Source: Nitrospinaceae bacterium
Lineage (GTDB): Bacteria; Nitrospinota; Nitrospinia; Nitrospinales; Nitrospinaceae
NCBI GenBank assembly: GCA_028278405.1
Contig: JANQEK010000005.1
Coordinates: forward strand, 1 to 64,000
DNA: 64,000 nucleotides
Reading direction: 5' to 3'
Below the pieces are notes generated by a model that was not told the DNA's origin, did no database searches, and saw only the letters and a list, made by a program, of their open reading frames with translations. This document shows positions 63,184 to 64,000 of the stretch, piece by piece. Every line of letters starts with the position of its first letter. The first letter of the stretch is position 1. A program made the position numbers and the translations under genes.

Positions 63184-64000
63184 TTAACCTTTTGCGGGGT
63201 TTTCTTTTTCTGCAGTAGTGGCAGGTGGTCCGGGTATGGATTTGGCGCAACGGAAGCCGACGTAATTATATAACTCGTCGACGCTGCCGCCATAGGTAGC
63301 GACTTTAGAGAACACGCGGTTTTTAGGGTTCAGCCAGGTCCGGTTGGTGATCCTGAGGGCTCCGGCGGAGGAATCAAACGATCCGCCGCGGATCACTTTG
63401 TTCTCCCCTTCTTTCGGTCCAGTGGGATTGGTCTCCTTGTTGCCGACGTAATAGGGACTGTACCAGTCCTCTGTCCACTCCCAAACGTTTCCCATCATGT
63501 CGTGCAAGCCAAACTGGTTGGGTTTTTTCTGACCGACCGGATGGGTGATCTTGTCCGAGTTGTCTTCGAACCAAGCGTAGGCGCCGTTCATGACGTTGCC
63601 CCAAAAATACCGGGTCCTGGCGTATCCCCGAGCGGCGTATTCCCATTCCGCTTCCGTCGGCAACCGACAAACGCCGCCGGATTTTTCGATAAACTGTTGA
63701 ACGTCAAAATAATTGACCTGCTCAACCGGATGATCGGCTTTAACATTCTTGGAGGGGTTGTAGCCCATGACTTTTTCCCAACGAGCCTGGGTCACTTCGT
63801 AGCGATCCATATAAAAATCGTCGAGACAGACTTCGTGCTCATATTTTTCATCGGCCTGGGCACGATCGTTTCCCATGGTGAAGCATCCCCCCTTGATGAA
63901 CACCATCCCTTGCGGAGCCTGAGCGGCTTTAAGCTTGTCCTCTTCCGACAATTCCGGGGGAGCTGCCGGGGCCGACTTCTCACCACCTTCAACCGCTTCT
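63184..64000 (-). CDS. SUMF1/formylglycine-generating-enzyme-like domain protein, N-terminus beyond window
   Basis: GMVFIKGGCFTMGNDRAQADEKYEHEVCLDDFYMDRYEVTQ, LPTEAEWEYAARGY, GNVWEWTEDWY, VIRGGSFDSSAGALRITNR, VGFRCAKS; the frame stays open from 63951 to 64000. Confidence 0.9.
   Translation of the reverse strand, partial: EAVEGGEKSAPAAPPELSEEDKLKAAQAPQGMVFIKGGCFTMGNDRAQADEKYEHEVCLDDFYMDRYEVTQARWEKVMGYNPSKNVKADHPVEQVNYFDVQQFIEKSGGVCRLPTEAEWEYAARGYARTRYFWGNVMNGAYAWFEDNSDKITHPVGQKKPNQFGLHDMMGNVWEWTEDWYSPYYVGNKETNPTGPKEGENKVIRGGSFDSSAGALRITNRTWLNPKNRVFSKVATYGGSVDELYNYVGFRCAKSIPGPPATTAEKENPAKG

Overview
The window looks like a chromosomal segment of a Gram-negative bacterium and is mostly dense housekeeping coding sequence. 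Gene content suggests a Nitrospinae- or deltaproteobacteria-like lineage, but this is an inference and was not checked. Recognisable blocks are: a pyrimidine operon (pyrR-pyrB-pyrC-carA-hypothetical-carB); a small flagellar block (FlhB C-terminal-like, FliK-like, FliL-like); lytic transglycosylases; an HPr-domain protein; a MoxR AAA ATPase paired with a large uncharacterised protein; murJ; a cytochrome c-FTR1 iron permease; a GAF/HD-GYP protein; mgtE; the rpmF-plsX-fabHDG-acpP-fabF-rnc block; xerC; fbp; hisS; a Fur-family gene; and two SUMF1-type proteins. I saw no rRNA, tRNA, CRISPR array, prophage or transposase. The strongest non-coding signal is a complete-looking PyrR-type leader upstream of pyrR: a sigma70-like promoter, a hairpin matching the PyrR-binding RNA consensus at 13 of 14 positions, and an intrinsic terminator before the ATG. 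Other notable signals are a Fur-box-like site placed on the -10 of the FTR1 gene, the MoxR/608-aa two-gene unit, a stand-alone lipoyl-like domain without the modifiable lysine, and a conserved-looking coupled ORF between carA and carB. Family assignments come from reading protein motifs by eye, with no database search.
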